Shown here piece after piece: positions 28,068 to 36,376 of a DNA stretch of 64,000 bases. The notes beneath the pieces were generated by a model, which was not told where the DNA came from, ran no database searches, and worked only from the letters and a program-made list of their open reading frames with translations. This stretch comes from Delftia sp. PS-11 (lineage in GTDB: Bacteria > Pseudomonadota > Gammaproteobacteria > Burkholderiales > Burkholderiaceae_C). The stretch spans positions 1 to 64,000 of the forward strand of contig NZ_JACSYA010000031.1 in assembly GCF_029870285.1 (NCBI RefSeq), given 5' to 3'. Position 1 is the stretch's first letter. Each line of letters begins with the position of its first letter. Made by a program: the position numbers and the translations under genes.

Positions 28068-28836
28068 AAAAAACCTGATCATTTCAGCTCCACGCGAGCA
28101 GGTGTGGGCATTGCTGCTGAACCCGCAGGTCATGGGAGCCGCCGTGCCCGGCATGCAGTTCGTCGAAGCGCTCAGCTCTACCGAATATGTGGCGGTGATG
28201 CACCAGAAGATTGCCTTCATCAATGCCCGCTTCAGGCTGCGAACGCGCATCATCGAGCAACGTGCATACGAATACCTGCTGGTAGAAGGCACAGGTGAAG
28301 ACAGCTCGGTGGCCAGCTCGCTCAAGCAGCGCAGCGAGATTTTCCTGCGCACGACCCCTGAAGGCCGTACCGAATTGCGCATCAAGGTCCATGTGGACCT
28401 GCTGGGCCGCCTGGGTGCTTTTGGTCTGAGCGTCATGAAAACCAAGGCCGACCGGATATGGGAAGAGTTCGGCGCCAACCTGGCTGCCCGCTTCGAAAAT
28501 CCAGCCCCTGTGCCAGCAGCATGCACAGCGAAGCCTGAAGCGCAGGCTTCGGCACCTCCATCGGAGGATGCCGTTCCAGCAACGTCTGCATCGCAAGCCC
28601 CGCCATTGCCTCCGGCGCCAGACGCATTGTCCAAACTTTCGGCCAGGGCTCAGGCCCCGGGGGGCAAGGGTTGGTGGGGCAGGATTTTCAGCAGCGCGCA
28701 ACAGACGGGCACAGCGCCGGACACTATCTATGTCGAACTGCGCCGTGGCGACACGGTGGTCAGCGTCCAGTGGCCGGGCGCACGCTCCGAGCAGTGCGCT
28801 GCCTGGCTGCACCACTGCCTGGGGGCATCCCCCTGA
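28057..28836 (+). CDS. CoxG-like SRPBCC protein
   Basis: A 259-residue protein. Residues 1-150 form an SRPBCC (CoxG/SRPBCC-superfamily) domain, seen in ISAPREQVWALLLNPQVMGAAVPGMQ. CoxG is thought to help recruit or mature CO dehydrogenase at the membrane. Residues 155-200 are a Pro/Ala/Ser-rich linker, and the C-terminus (about 215-259) is a small domain of unknown type without a hydrophobic anchor. It overlaps the small-subunit gene by 11 bases, closing the operon. Its stop abuts that of sodC on the other strand. Confidence 0.83.
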   Translation: MEIEKNLIISAPREQVWALLLNPQVMGAAVPGMQFVEALSSTEYVAVMHQKIAFINARFRLRTRIIEQRAYEYLLVEGTGEDSSVASSLKQRSEIFLRTTPEGRTELRIKVHVDLLGRLGAFGLSVMKTKADRIWEEFGANLAARFENPAPVPAACTAKPEAQASAPPSEDAVPATSASQAPPLPPAPDALSKLSARAQAPGGKGWWGRIFSSAQQTGTAPDTIYVELRRGDTVVSVQWPGARSEQCAAWLHHCLGASP

Positions 28837-29424
28837 TCAGCCGCGCACAATCACTGCACAGGCCAGACGGGCCCCTGAATTGCCCGTGGGCTGGGTGGTG
28901 AAATCATCTGGGTCCTTGTGCACGATCAGGCCCCGGCCCACCACACTGGTCGGCCCCTGGTCCAGGGTCAGGCCGCGCAGGCTGACATCCACGCGCGCTG
29001 TGCCCTGGGCGTCTGCACGCAGGCTGGGCAGATCTCCGGCATGGTGGGCGTGGGCGTCGAAACGGCCGTGCGCCTGGCCTGTCGGGTTGAAGTGCCCCCC
29101 CGCGCTCAGGCCGTCAGGGCTGGAGCAGTCACCCTTTTCATGGACATGGAAGCCGTGCTCGCTGTTGGGCGCCAGCCCCTGCACAGTGCCTTGCACGCGC
29201 ACGCTGCCATCGGCCTGTGCCGTGAACTGCAGGCTGCCCTTGACCTGGCTGCCCTGGGTCGGCTGCAGCTGGGCGTTGGCTGGCGCAATACCAGATGCTG
29301 CAACTGCCGGCTGCTGAGGCTGGCTGCCACAGGCGCCCAGTGCCAGAGCCAGGCCTGTGACTGTCAGACATCTGGCGGCGATGGTCTTGGCATTGCGTCC
29401 TGCGGGGGAGGCATTCATTGGCAT
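28837..29424 (-). CDS. sodC: Cu/Zn superoxide dismutase, lipoprotein form
   Basis: A 195-residue periplasmic superoxide dismutase that converts superoxide to peroxide and oxygen. The lipobox LALGAC near residue 30 indicates a lipid-anchored protein. The copper and zinc ligands appear in GFHVHEKGDC, GGHFNP, HAHHAGDLPSL and LIVHKDPDD. AGGAG precedes the ATG at 29424; a frame open to 29562 lacks a signal and is not used. It is convergent with the molybdenum-hydroxylase operon, their stop codons meeting at the palindrome TGATCA. Confidence 0.94.
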   Translation of the reverse strand: MPMNASPAGRNAKTIAARCLTVTGLALALGACGSQPQQPAVAASGIAPANAQLQPTQGSQVKGSLQFTAQADGSVRVQGTVQGLAPNSEHGFHVHEKGDCSSPDGLSAGGHFNPTGQAHGRFDAHAHHAGDLPSLRADAQGTARVDVSLRGLTLDQGPTSVVGRGLIVHKDPDDFTTQPTGNSGARLACAVIVRG

Positions 29425-29558
29425 GTTGTCAATCTCCTGATGGGAATCTGTTGCTGAAGAATCGAAGAGGCGCTCTGGGCGCCGCATGCCGATGGTAAGG
29501 CACAGGTACTGGCGCCAAACGCAGGAGGATGCCGGCAACTCTGCCTGCGCACCGCACC

Positions 29559-30176
29559 TCAATCGCCGGTCTGAGGTTCTGCAGCGCCCGCATGGTGCAG
29601 CAGGCGCTGCAAGGCCCGGTCATGGATGCCCATCCGCTGCAGTTCCCGGAATGTAGAGAGTGCGTAATCGCGCGTGCTGCCATAAATGCCCCGGGCCTCG
29701 CGGAAGATACGGCGGTATTCCTCTGGCTGGAGCTCTCCCGTATGGTTGGGACTGTGCCGCGACAGGGTAAAGGCCAGTGCCTTGACCGGCCCCTGCTCGG
29801 TGCGGCATTGCAGCCAGCGAGGGTCGTAGACGGCATTGACCATTTCGCGCTGCCACAGCTTTTCCAGTACGCCATGGCCGTGTTCCCTGGCAATGCGGAA
29901 CACCATGCCCTGGCAACTGCCCCCGGGCAGCATGCCAAACACCAGCCCAGGCGTTTGCGGGGTACCACGGTTGATAGTGCTCCACATTTTCAGGGCGCGA
30001 TGCCATCCGAAGACACGGCCCATGCGGCGCTCTGAAAAATCAAAGTCGGGGCGCCAGATCAGCGAGCCGTAGCCAAAGATCCACAGATCATCGCCACCAC
30101 CCCAATGGCGCAGAGCCTCTGCCAGCATCGGCTGGGATGGACGGTGTGCAAGGGCGAATTCTGGCAGGGCGGGCAT
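29559..30176 (-). CDS. ChaC-like gamma-glutamylcyclotransferase
   Basis: A 205-residue protein of the ChaC family, whose members cleave glutathione to 5-oxoproline and Cys-Gly. The binding loop IFGYGSLIWRPDFDF and the following RVFGWHRALKMWS, RGTPQTPGLVFGMLPGGSCQGMVFRI are diagnostic, and the catalytic glutamate is probably in NHTGELQPEEY. The start at 30176 gives a normal length. The open frame continues upstream for 93 codons without family sequence. It lies 134 bases upstream of sodC on the same strand. Confidence 0.88.
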   Translation of the reverse strand: MPALPEFALAHRPSQPMLAEALRHWGGGDDLWIFGYGSLIWRPDFDFSERRMGRVFGWHRALKMWSTINRGTPQTPGLVFGMLPGGSCQGMVFRIAREHGHGVLEKLWQREMVNAVYDPRWLQCRTEQGPVKALAFTLSRHSPNHTGELQPEEYRRIFREARGIYGSTRDYALSTFRELQRMGIHDRALQRLLHHAGAAEPQTGD

Positions 30177-30490
30177 GGCACGTGAAACTTGGGTCAACCA
30201 TGACGTTTTAACTCCGTAGCCGTCAAATAGGGCCGGCCGCCAGAGCCTTGCGCAGAAGATCCGCCGCGTCTGTCGCTGCAGCGCTACAAAGCCGTGCTTT
30301 GGCGCCTGGAATGGCATTGCGAAGACGAAGGCGCTTCCAAGCGCATGGGCATGGCGTGAAACCGCCTGCCTGCGCAACCACGTGTGTCCTGGAGTCTTGC
30401 TGAACTGAAGGCCACATGCTTTGATGTCCATGCCGCAGCAATGAGTCGCTGGCACGGTGCTGTACAGCCTATGTGAAGGAGTGGCAACGA
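30177..30490. other. 314-base divergent intergenic region, no gene seen
   Basis: Short frames cross it on both strands but none carries a recognisable motif or ribosome site. It must hold the promoters of the ChaC-like gene (minus) and the phage-like gene (plus). No clear operator was found. Confidence 0.45.
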
Positions 30491-31015
30491 ATGGCTCTTG
30501 GCTCGATCATAGAGACCGCAATCAATCCAGCGCTGGCCCTGCTGCCTGCTGCGATGGACACACCCGAAGCGCGCGTGATGCTGCTGACCATCGGTCTTCA
30601 GGAGTCTCGCTTTGTTCACCGCTACCAGCTTGTGAAGGCCCGGCCCGGCGCCAAAGGCCCGGCCCGTGGCTTCTGGCAGTTTGAACTGGGCACGCGCGCG
30701 GGTCGAGGCGGCGTGTGGGGCGTCTATCTGCATCCGGCCAGCCGTTACTGGCTCAGTGGTGTTTGCGTTGCCCGTGGCGTGGCATTCGAGCCACGGGCAA
30801 TATGGAAAGCCATAGAGCAAGACGACGTGCTTGCTGCCGCGCTGGCCCGCCTGCTGCTGTTCACGGACCCGCGCCGGTTGCCTTCCGTCTCTGACGCCCG
30901 AGGCGCCTGGATGCTGTATGCGCTGCGCACCTGGCGCCCCGGCAAGCCGCACCGGCAGACCTGGGATGCGTTCCATGCACAGGCCCGCGCTGTTGTCGCT
31001 GGCACTGCTGCATGA
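30491..31015 (+). CDS. Orphan phage-like protein (possible lysozyme/transglycosylase fold)
   Basis: A 174-residue protein with no signal peptide. Its pattern (MLLTIGLQESRF, then GPARGFWQFELGTRAGRGGVWGVY and DPRRLPSV) resembles small phage proteins near tail or lysis genes, in which an ES-R motif and a GxWQFE motif occur as in muramidase-like folds. Glu in LQESRF would be the catalytic candidate. AAGGAG lies 9 bases before the ATG. No other phage gene is adjacent and the composition matches the host, so this is either an old domesticated remnant or a bacterial family. The function is not established. Confidence 0.6.
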   Translation: MALGSIIETAINPALALLPAAMDTPEARVMLLTIGLQESRFVHRYQLVKARPGAKGPARGFWQFELGTRAGRGGVWGVYLHPASRYWLSGVCVARGVAFEPRAIWKAIEQDDVLAAALARLLLFTDPRRLPSVSDARGAWMLYALRTWRPGKPHRQTWDAFHAQARAVVAGTAA

Positions 31016-31072
31016 GGATGCTGTGAGAGCCCCTCTGTGCCCACATGAAGGTTGCCAAGGAGCTCTTGCCGT

Positions 31073-31528
31073 TTACGCGTTGCGCAGCGGGTCTATTTTT
31101 TCTCCATTGGCATCGGCTGTGTGGCCGCCCTTGTGAGCCCGCGAATTTTCTTGTATCAGTTCGATCTTGTAGCCATCCGGATCCGTGACGAACGCAATCA
31201 CCGTGGAGCCGCCCTTGACCGGGCCGGCTTCGCGTGTGACGTTGCCTCCTGCGGCCTTGATCCTGTCGCAGGCTGCATAGGCGTCAGCAACGCCGATGGC
31301 AATGTGGCCGTAGGCCGTGCCCAGATCGTAGCTTTCTGTGCCCCAGTTGTAGGTCAGCTCGATTTCCGCCTGGGCTGGGTTGCCGCCTTCAAAGCCAAGG
31401 AAGGCCAGGGAGTACTTGTACTCCGGGTTCTCGGATGTTCTCAGCAACTGCATGCCCAGAACCTGTGTGTAAAAGTCGATGGAGCGCTGGAGGTTACCCA
31501 CGCGCAGCATGGTGTGAAGGATTCGCAT
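31073..31528 (-). CDS. gloA: Lactoylglutathione lyase (glyoxalase I)
   Basis: A 151-residue glyoxalase I that isomerises the methylglyoxal-glutathione hemithioacetal to S-lactoylglutathione. The metal ligands are visible as His in RILHTMLRV, Glu in AEIELTYN, His in YGHIAIGV and Glu in YKIELIQ. The [12 protein letters not shown] motif is diagnostic. The start at 31528 gives the standard N-terminus. The last gene of host-like composition before the AT-rich island, it reads away from it. Confidence 0.95.
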   Translation of the reverse strand: MRILHTMLRVGNLQRSIDFYTQVLGMQLLRTSENPEYKYSLAFLGFEGGNPAQAEIELTYNWGTESYDLGTAYGHIAIGVADAYAACDRIKAAGGNVTREAGPVKGGSTVIAFVTDPDGYKIELIQENSRAHKGGHTADANGEKIDPLRNA

Positions 31529-31858
31529 GGATCGGATTGTGCCGGGGTTCGATGCCGGGTTCACTGAAATCTTTCGATGCCCCCAGGACTTGATCCCTTC
31601 GTGCTGCCGCTTGGCCGCTGTCTGCGGTGCGGCATGGCGCATCCGTTGAACCCTGCGTGGAATCCATCGAGGGCTTCAGGGTTGGCACGAAGAGAGATTT
31701 CTTAAGAATATTCTTAAGACAATTCATCTGTCTGATGAAAAATAAGACGAATCTTATGAATTTTGGTTGAATAATCAGACATGTCTAATTATTGTTTTTT
31801 TGAAAGATTTATAAAATAAAGGCGATGCCTGTATCTTTATGTAAAAAAGGATCCATCA
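31529..31858. promoter_or_regulatory. AT-rich promoter region of the Rcs-like island
   Basis: This 330-base region changes from host-like composition to strongly AT-rich at about 31690. It contains the 20-bp palindrome at 31700-31719, a perfect decamer AGACATGTCT at 31777-31786, and the ribosome site AAGGA before the first regulator. No gene is seen in it. Confidence 0.6.
31700..31719. promoter_or_regulatory. Perfect 20-bp palindrome resembling an RcsAB box
   Basis: TCTTAAGAATATTCTTAAGA is a perfect palindrome. Its centre TAAGAATATTCTTA fits the enterobacterial RcsAB-box pattern TaAGaatatTCctA as I recall it. It lies 140 bases before an RcsB-like response regulator, so it is a candidate autoregulatory site. 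Confidence 0.6.
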
Positions 31859-32584
31859 ATGGGAAATTTCATTCTTCGCGTTCTTTTGGCTGATGACCAT
31901 CCTGCAATTTTGCTGGGATTGGAAAGCGCTCTGAAGGCGAACGGTGAAATACAGATTATAGGAAAGGCGCGAAATTCCACTGAAATCATGGAAATCCTCA
32001 AAAATGAAGGGTGCGATGTATTGATCACGGACTACTCCATGCCTGGGGGCATCTACGGCGATGGATCTATCATGATCAATTTCATCAAGAAAAAATATCC
32101 TGATGTCAAGATTGTTGTGATGACAATGATAGAGAGCATGGCAGTCATCAGGAGTCTGACCGATCAAGGTATATATCGGATAATCCATAAATCTGATTCA
32201 CTTGGAAGTTTGCTTCCTGCCATTTATGCTGCATATACGGGTGGGCGCTATGTTTCACCAAGCGCCGGTAAGTATCTTGACGAGAAAAGCCGGATGATTT
32301 TTCGATCTTTCGTTCCCAAGATTTCCAGAAAAGAGAATGAGGTTCTTATGCTGTTTGTTTCTGGCATGACTGTTTCCGAGATTGCCAGAGAACTTTACAG
32401 AAGCATCAAAACAGTCAGTTCTCACAAAATTTCCGTAATGAGCAAGCTCGGCATCAGAAAAGATGCTGATCTTATTCGATATGGGGTGGAAATGGGGTGG
32501 GTTGATTCAAAGAAAAACGATGCCAAAATAAAAATTCCACGGATGGCTAAAAATAAATCTGTTGCTTCATCCGCAAAAAATTGA
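31859..32584 (+). CDS. RcsB-like response regulator (first copy)
   Basis: A 241-residue NarL/FixJ-type regulator. The receiver has the acidic pair in LLADDHP, the phospho-acceptor Asp58 in VLITDYSMPGGIYGDG, and the lysine in IIHKSDSL. The MPGxxYGDG stretch, the following FIKKKYPDVKIVVMTM and the absence of a typical switch order resemble RcsB. The C-terminal LuxR-type helix-turn-helix is KENEVLMLFVSGMTVSEIARELYRSIKTVSSHK. A Lys/Ala-rich tail (about residues 215-241) is extra. It leads an operon-like arrangement with the hybrid kinase 39 bases downstream. The gene is clearly AT-richer than the surrounding chromosome. Confidence 0.9.
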   Translation: MGNFILRVLLADDHPAILLGLESALKANGEIQIIGKARNSTEIMEILKNEGCDVLITDYSMPGGIYGDGSIMINFIKKKYPDVKIVVMTMIESMAVIRSLTDQGIYRIIHKSDSLGSLLPAIYAAYTGGRYVSPSAGKYLDEKSRMIFRSFVPKISRKENEVLMLFVSGMTVSEIARELYRSIKTVSSHKISVMSKLGIRKDADLIRYGVEMGWVDSKKNDAKIKIPRMAKNKSVASSAKN

Positions 32585-32623
32585 TTGTTCATTTGTGAAA
32601 TTTTAAATAAATGATCGGAAATT

Positions 32624-35512
32624 ATGAAGGGAGATTTAAGTCTTTTAGATAAATATCATAAAAATCTGCTTTATGGTGGGGGTTTTACTTTTTCCCTGCT
32701 TATTATTGTTGTGATGACTCTTTTGTCCTTGATGGAATTAGGCACATTCCTTGAGGAAAAAAAGTCCGATTTCAATCATAAAAAAACACAGGTAACCGCC
32801 GTAATAGAATCCCGCCAGATGATGCTGCTCAGAAGCATCATTGCAGCAGAAACACTTTGGAAATTTCAGCATCAGCCACGGTCAAGTCCCAGAATCTGGG
32901 CAGAGGAACGACAAGGGCGGGTTGCACCTCTGGTGCTGCGTGGAGAGCCGTCTGAAGCATTCTCTGATAACGCATATTACAGAGATATCTTGAACGAGCT
33001 GGCCTATCTGGCTAATTCCAGTTTTATTGGACAAGAGGATGCAGCATTGTCCTCGTATGTTTTCAGTACGAATGATGAGTTCATCGGCGCCTTGCTTCCT
33101 GGCGGGATTTTGATGACTGATCGGCAAACAGTACTGCATGCTATTGATGAGCAGATTTCACTGTTGCGCGGAAATGGCAGTCGGCTTGATCATCTGTTGG
33201 CACTTCGCCGACCTGTGTGGCTTGATCCATTGGATAGTCCATTGACTGGAATTAAGTCATTTCGTGTATTTGCATCTGCATTACAAGATGGAATGCCTTT
33301 TATTTCCATAGTCAGTGATTTCCCGATCTCCTATCTCGGTGCAGTTCTGAGCGAGAAAAATGGTTCAGGCAGTTATTTCATGGTTAACTCATCAAGAAGG
33401 GTGATTCTGGGAAGTCCGGTGTCTCTTCATACTGATGAAGATGGTCTCATGAATTTTGAGGATTTTCCAGAAGTGATAAATATTTTTCAGAGTTTTTTGA
33501 AAAGAAATTATGATTGTCTATATAAGGATGGTAGATTTTACTTTTCTTCGGACATATCAAATTCTGGCATGGCTCTGGTACACGATTTTTCATGGAGAGA
33601 TATTTTTGACTCGCTGAAGAATCAACTTTTTGTTTACTGGTTTTCTGCAATTTTTGTGATATTTGTTCTGTGGGTGTTTTTTATTTATTTCAATAAAAAG
33701 ATTTTCTCTCCAATATATAGGAAATCACAATATGTTGTCGAGAGCGAAAGTCTGAGCAGAACGCTTGTTGCAACGGCTCCTTATGGACTTGGCATCTTCT
33801 CGATGAATGAGTGTCGAGTGATTTTTGAAAATAATCTTATGAATGACTACCGTGGGAAGATGGTGGTCTCTGAGCAGGGGGGGAAAAAGAGTTTGGCAGA
33901 TTTTTTCTATGAAACATATGCCAAACACAATAATTCAGAGAATGATTTGATAAATTGCGATGTGGAGATTGTTGTTGGCGGGAATGTTGTTGAATTATCT
34001 ATTTCATTGATAATTTCTTACTATCAGGGTTCCCGTGTTCTGCTTTGTGGGTTTTCTAATATTGCCAGCCATAAACAGATTGAGAGAGATCTTGAGAAGG
34101 CAAGGCAGTCTGCTGAGGAGTTGAATAGGGCAAAATCATATTTTCTTGCGGCCATGAGCCATGAGATAAGAACTCCGTTGAGTGCCATATTGGGAAATCT
34201 GGAGATCCTCAGAAGAAGCAGATTGTCCAGTGAACAGAAAAAGAGGCTGAGGACCATTCTTCTGTCATCCAATTCTTTATTGAATTTCTTGAGTGATATC
34301 CTTGATTTTTCCAGGATGGAATCTGGTGGGTTGGTCATTGAAAAAAAAGAATTCGATTTGAAAAAATTGCTTCGTCATGTTGCCGATGTTTATGAGCCTT
34401 TAGCCAAAGAATCTGGATTGAATTTTATTCTCGATATTGATGAATCAGTTGGTGAAAAATATTTTGGTGATGCTTTCCGCATCAGGCAGATACTGAATAA
34501 TCTCCTGAGCAACGCGGTGAAATTCACGGAGAAGGGCCATGTGAAAGTCGATGTCCGTGAAAATTCGGATGGATTGAGCATCAGAGTGACAGACACAGGA
34601 ATCGGAATTCATGCTTCGCAACATGAACTGATATTTGATGCCTTTAAGCAGGCGCACCAGGGCATTGCCCAGCAGTTTGGGGGATCTGGCCTGGGTCTTG
34701 CGTTGTGCAAGAAGCTGGCCCAGCTCATGGGCGGGAACATATCTCTTGACAGTGCGCCATCAAAAGGAAGTACTTTTCACCTGAATCTGCCAGATCACAG
34801 TGTCTCTTTCAACAGTCCTGAGAAAAATGCTGCTGGCCTCGCCGATTTGCATAAGAGGATACGGGTACTGGTCGTGGATGACCATCCTGTCAGCAGAATG
34901 CTGTTGGTCGATCAGATAAGTATTCTGGGGTGTGCCGTGGATTCTGCCGAAAATGGAGAGACTGCTCTTCGTGCAGTGGATGCAGGGGATTTCGATATGG
35001 TATTCACGGATCTGCAGATGCGTGTCATGGATGGCTATGCCTTTTCAGCCCAACTGAAGCAAAAGAAAAATAATATCCCTGTCATCGTTATTACTGCTCA
35101 TGCCAGTGAGGAAGATAGAAAAAGATGCCGTGAACATGGAATCAGTGAAATTCTATTAAAGCCGGCATCTTTGAATGATATAGAGGAAACTATCCTGGCC
35201 AATGTTGAATTAAAAAACAGGCCTCAGATTATTTCTTCTGAGAATGCTAAATCCGTTGTTCATGACTTCAAGTTGGTCCTGGCATCTTCTGCATTTCAAT
35301 CGATGGAAAAAATCAAGCAGCTCTACGCCAGGAAAGAAAAGGGCCTGATTTTTCAGGAAATTCATTCAATGAAGGGCTCTTTTGCGATGGCCAATCACAC
35401 AGAGATGGTGCAGGCGCTCGCTGAGCTGGAGGAATCGCTGAGGTCGGACGACGCATCTTGGTTTGATACATGCATCAAGCACTTGGATCGGATCGTAGGA
35501 GGTGTGCGATAG
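32624..35512 (+). CDS. Hybrid sensor histidine kinase with receiver and HPt domains (RcsC/BvgS-like)
   Basis: A 962-residue inner-membrane phosphorelay kinase. TM1 is near residues 20-39, a periplasmic sensor of about 290 residues follows, and TM2 is near 335-358. After a PAS-sized linker come the H-box FLAAMSHEIRTPL (His513), the ATPase motifs NNLLSNAVKFTEKG, DTGIGIHAS and GGSGLGLAL, a receiver (VLVVDDHP, phospho-acceptor Asp796 in FTDLQM), and an HPt domain with His914 in EIHSMKGSF. All phosphorelay residues are present. The sensor is not a Venus-flytrap domain as in BvgS, and I do not recognise it. It could phosphorylate one or both neighbouring RcsB-like regulators. Confidence 0.92.
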   Translation: MKGDLSLLDKYHKNLLYGGGFTFSLLIIVVMTLLSLMELGTFLEEKKSDFNHKKTQVTAVIESRQMMLLRSIIAAETLWKFQHQPRSSPRIWAEERQGRVAPLVLRGEPSEAFSDNAYYRDILNELAYLANSSFIGQEDAALSSYVFSTNDEFIGALLPGGILMTDRQTVLHAIDEQISLLRGNGSRLDHLLALRRPVWLDPLDSPLTGIKSFRVFASALQDGMPFISIVSDFPISYLGAVLSEKNGSGSYFMVNSSRRVILGSPVSLHTDEDGLMNFEDFPEVINIFQSFLKRNYDCLYKDGRFYFSSDISNSGMALVHDFSWRDIFDSLKNQLFVYWFSAIFVIFVLWVFFIYFNKKIFSPIYRKSQYVVESESLSRTLVATAPYGLGIFSMNECRVIFENNLMNDYRGKMVVSEQGGKKSLADFFYETYAKHNNSENDLINCDVEIVVGGNVVELSISLIISYYQGSRVLLCGFSNIASHKQIERDLEKARQSAEELNRAKSYFLAAMSHEIRTPLSAILGNLEILRRSRLSSEQKKRLRTILLSSNSLLNFLSDILDFSRMESGGLVIEKKEFDLKKLLRHVADVYEPLAKESGLNFILDIDESVGEKYFGDAFRIRQILNNLLSNAVKFTEKGHVKVDVRENSDGLSIRVTDTGIGIHASQHELIFDAFKQAHQGIAQQFGGSGLGLALCKKLAQLMGGNISLDSAPSKGSTFHLNLPDHSVSFNSPEKNAAGLADLHKRIRVLVVDDHPVSRMLLVDQISILGCAVDSAENGETALRAVDAGDFDMVFTDLQMRVMDGYAFSAQLKQKKNNIPVIVITAHASEEDRKRCREHGISEILLKPASLNDIEETILANVELKNRPQIISSENAKSVVHDFKLVLASSAFQSMEKIKQLYARKEKGLIFQEIHSMKGSFAMANHTEMVQALAELEESLRSDDASWFDTCIKHLDRIVGGVR

Positions 35513-35600
35513 ATTTTTTTAAAAAAATTTTCAAAATCATTGCATTTTGCTATCAATAGATGGTATAAATATGAAAATTATTCTACGTAACGTGACATCC

Positions 35601-35620
35601 ATATTTTCCTTGGAAAATAT
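35601..35620. promoter_or_regulatory. Perfect 20-bp inverted repeat upstream of the second regulator
   Basis: ATATTTTCCTTGGAAAATAT consists of perfect 9-bp arms around TT, 68 bases before the second RcsB-like gene. It may be an operator for a regulator of this island. Its half-site differs from that of the palindrome at 31700. Confidence 0.5.
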
Positions 35621-35687
35621 TTTGTAATCTCTTTCTAAATATCTGTTAGTGATTCAAGTATTTTCATGATGTCTGAAAGGAAGTGCA

Positions 35688-36374
35688 ATGAAAGAAATAA
35701 AAATTTCCGTTCTGATTGCCGATGATCATCCTGGAATGATTTCGGGAATGAAGCATGAGCTATCGAATGTGGATTCAATTCATTTAAAAGCAAGTGCAGG
35801 AAATACAACCGAGCTGATGGAACGGCTGGATGCGGAACATTATGACGTTCTGGTATCCGATTACTCCATGCCTGCAGGAAATTATGGTGATGGCTTGGCG
35901 CTTTTTGGGTATATTTCCAGGAAATTCCCAAATCTTGGGCTGGTTGTATTGACCATGCTGGATAATCCTGCAATATTCCACTCCCTTGCCAAAGTGCTGC
36001 GGGTCAGCATCGTCAGTAAGTCTGACTCGCTGATGCATCTTTTGCCTGCAATCCATGCTGCCTATACTGGTGGAATATATCATTCTCCTGCTGTCATGAT
36101 TCGTATGGAGAAAATGGCAATGGATGCAGGGCTAGTCAAAAAATCCTCGCATTTCGAGCTCAGCCCCAGAGAATCAGAAGTGTTGAGGCTTTATGCCTCG
36201 GGATTGCGAGTCGATGATATTGCTGCCAAACTGAATCGCAGTAAAAAAACGATCAGTGCCCAGAAAATCAAGGCAATGCACAAGCTTGGTATAGAGAGGG
36301 ATATTGAGTTGATGAAATATGCCCTCGAATGCGGCTGGACAGGAGCTAGTGGAGTGGATAGTGAATTGGAATAA
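35688..36374 (+). CDS. RcsB-like response regulator (second copy)
   Basis: A 228-residue paralogue of the regulator at 31859. The receiver has LIADDHP, Asp58 in VLVSDYSMPAGNYGDG and Lys in SIVSKSDSL. The HTH domain LSPRESEVLRLYASGLRVDDIAAKLNRSKKTISAQKIKAMHKLG is strikingly close to that of enterobacterial RcsB, closer than the first copy. It is preceded by AAGGAAG and converges on the RcsD-like gene with 2 bases between stops. The two copies differ enough in the recognition helix region to have distinct targets or to heterodimerise. Confidence 0.9.
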   Translation: MKEIKISVLIADDHPGMISGMKHELSNVDSIHLKASAGNTTELMERLDAEHYDVLVSDYSMPAGNYGDGLALFGYISRKFPNLGLVVLTMLDNPAIFHSLAKVLRVSIVSKSDSLMHLLPAIHAAYTGGIYHSPAVMIRMEKMAMDAGLVKKSSHFELSPRESEVLRLYASGLRVDDIAAKLNRSKKTISAQKIKAMHKLGIERDIELMKYALECGWTGASGVDSELE

Positions 36375-36376
36375 TT

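Noticed and set aside
24393..28836. Carbon monoxide dehydrogenase operon, suggested by CoxM/CoxS/CoxG-like genes.
   Set aside because: The large subunit has GAFRGFG, not the CO dehydrogenase active-site loop with Cys, and gene order differs. It is treated as a xanthine-dehydrogenase-type hydroxylase.
31859..35512. A BvgAS-type two-component system.
   Set aside because: The kinase has no Venus-flytrap domains and the regulators share RcsB-specific motifs (MPxGxYGDG), so the Rcs reading fits better.
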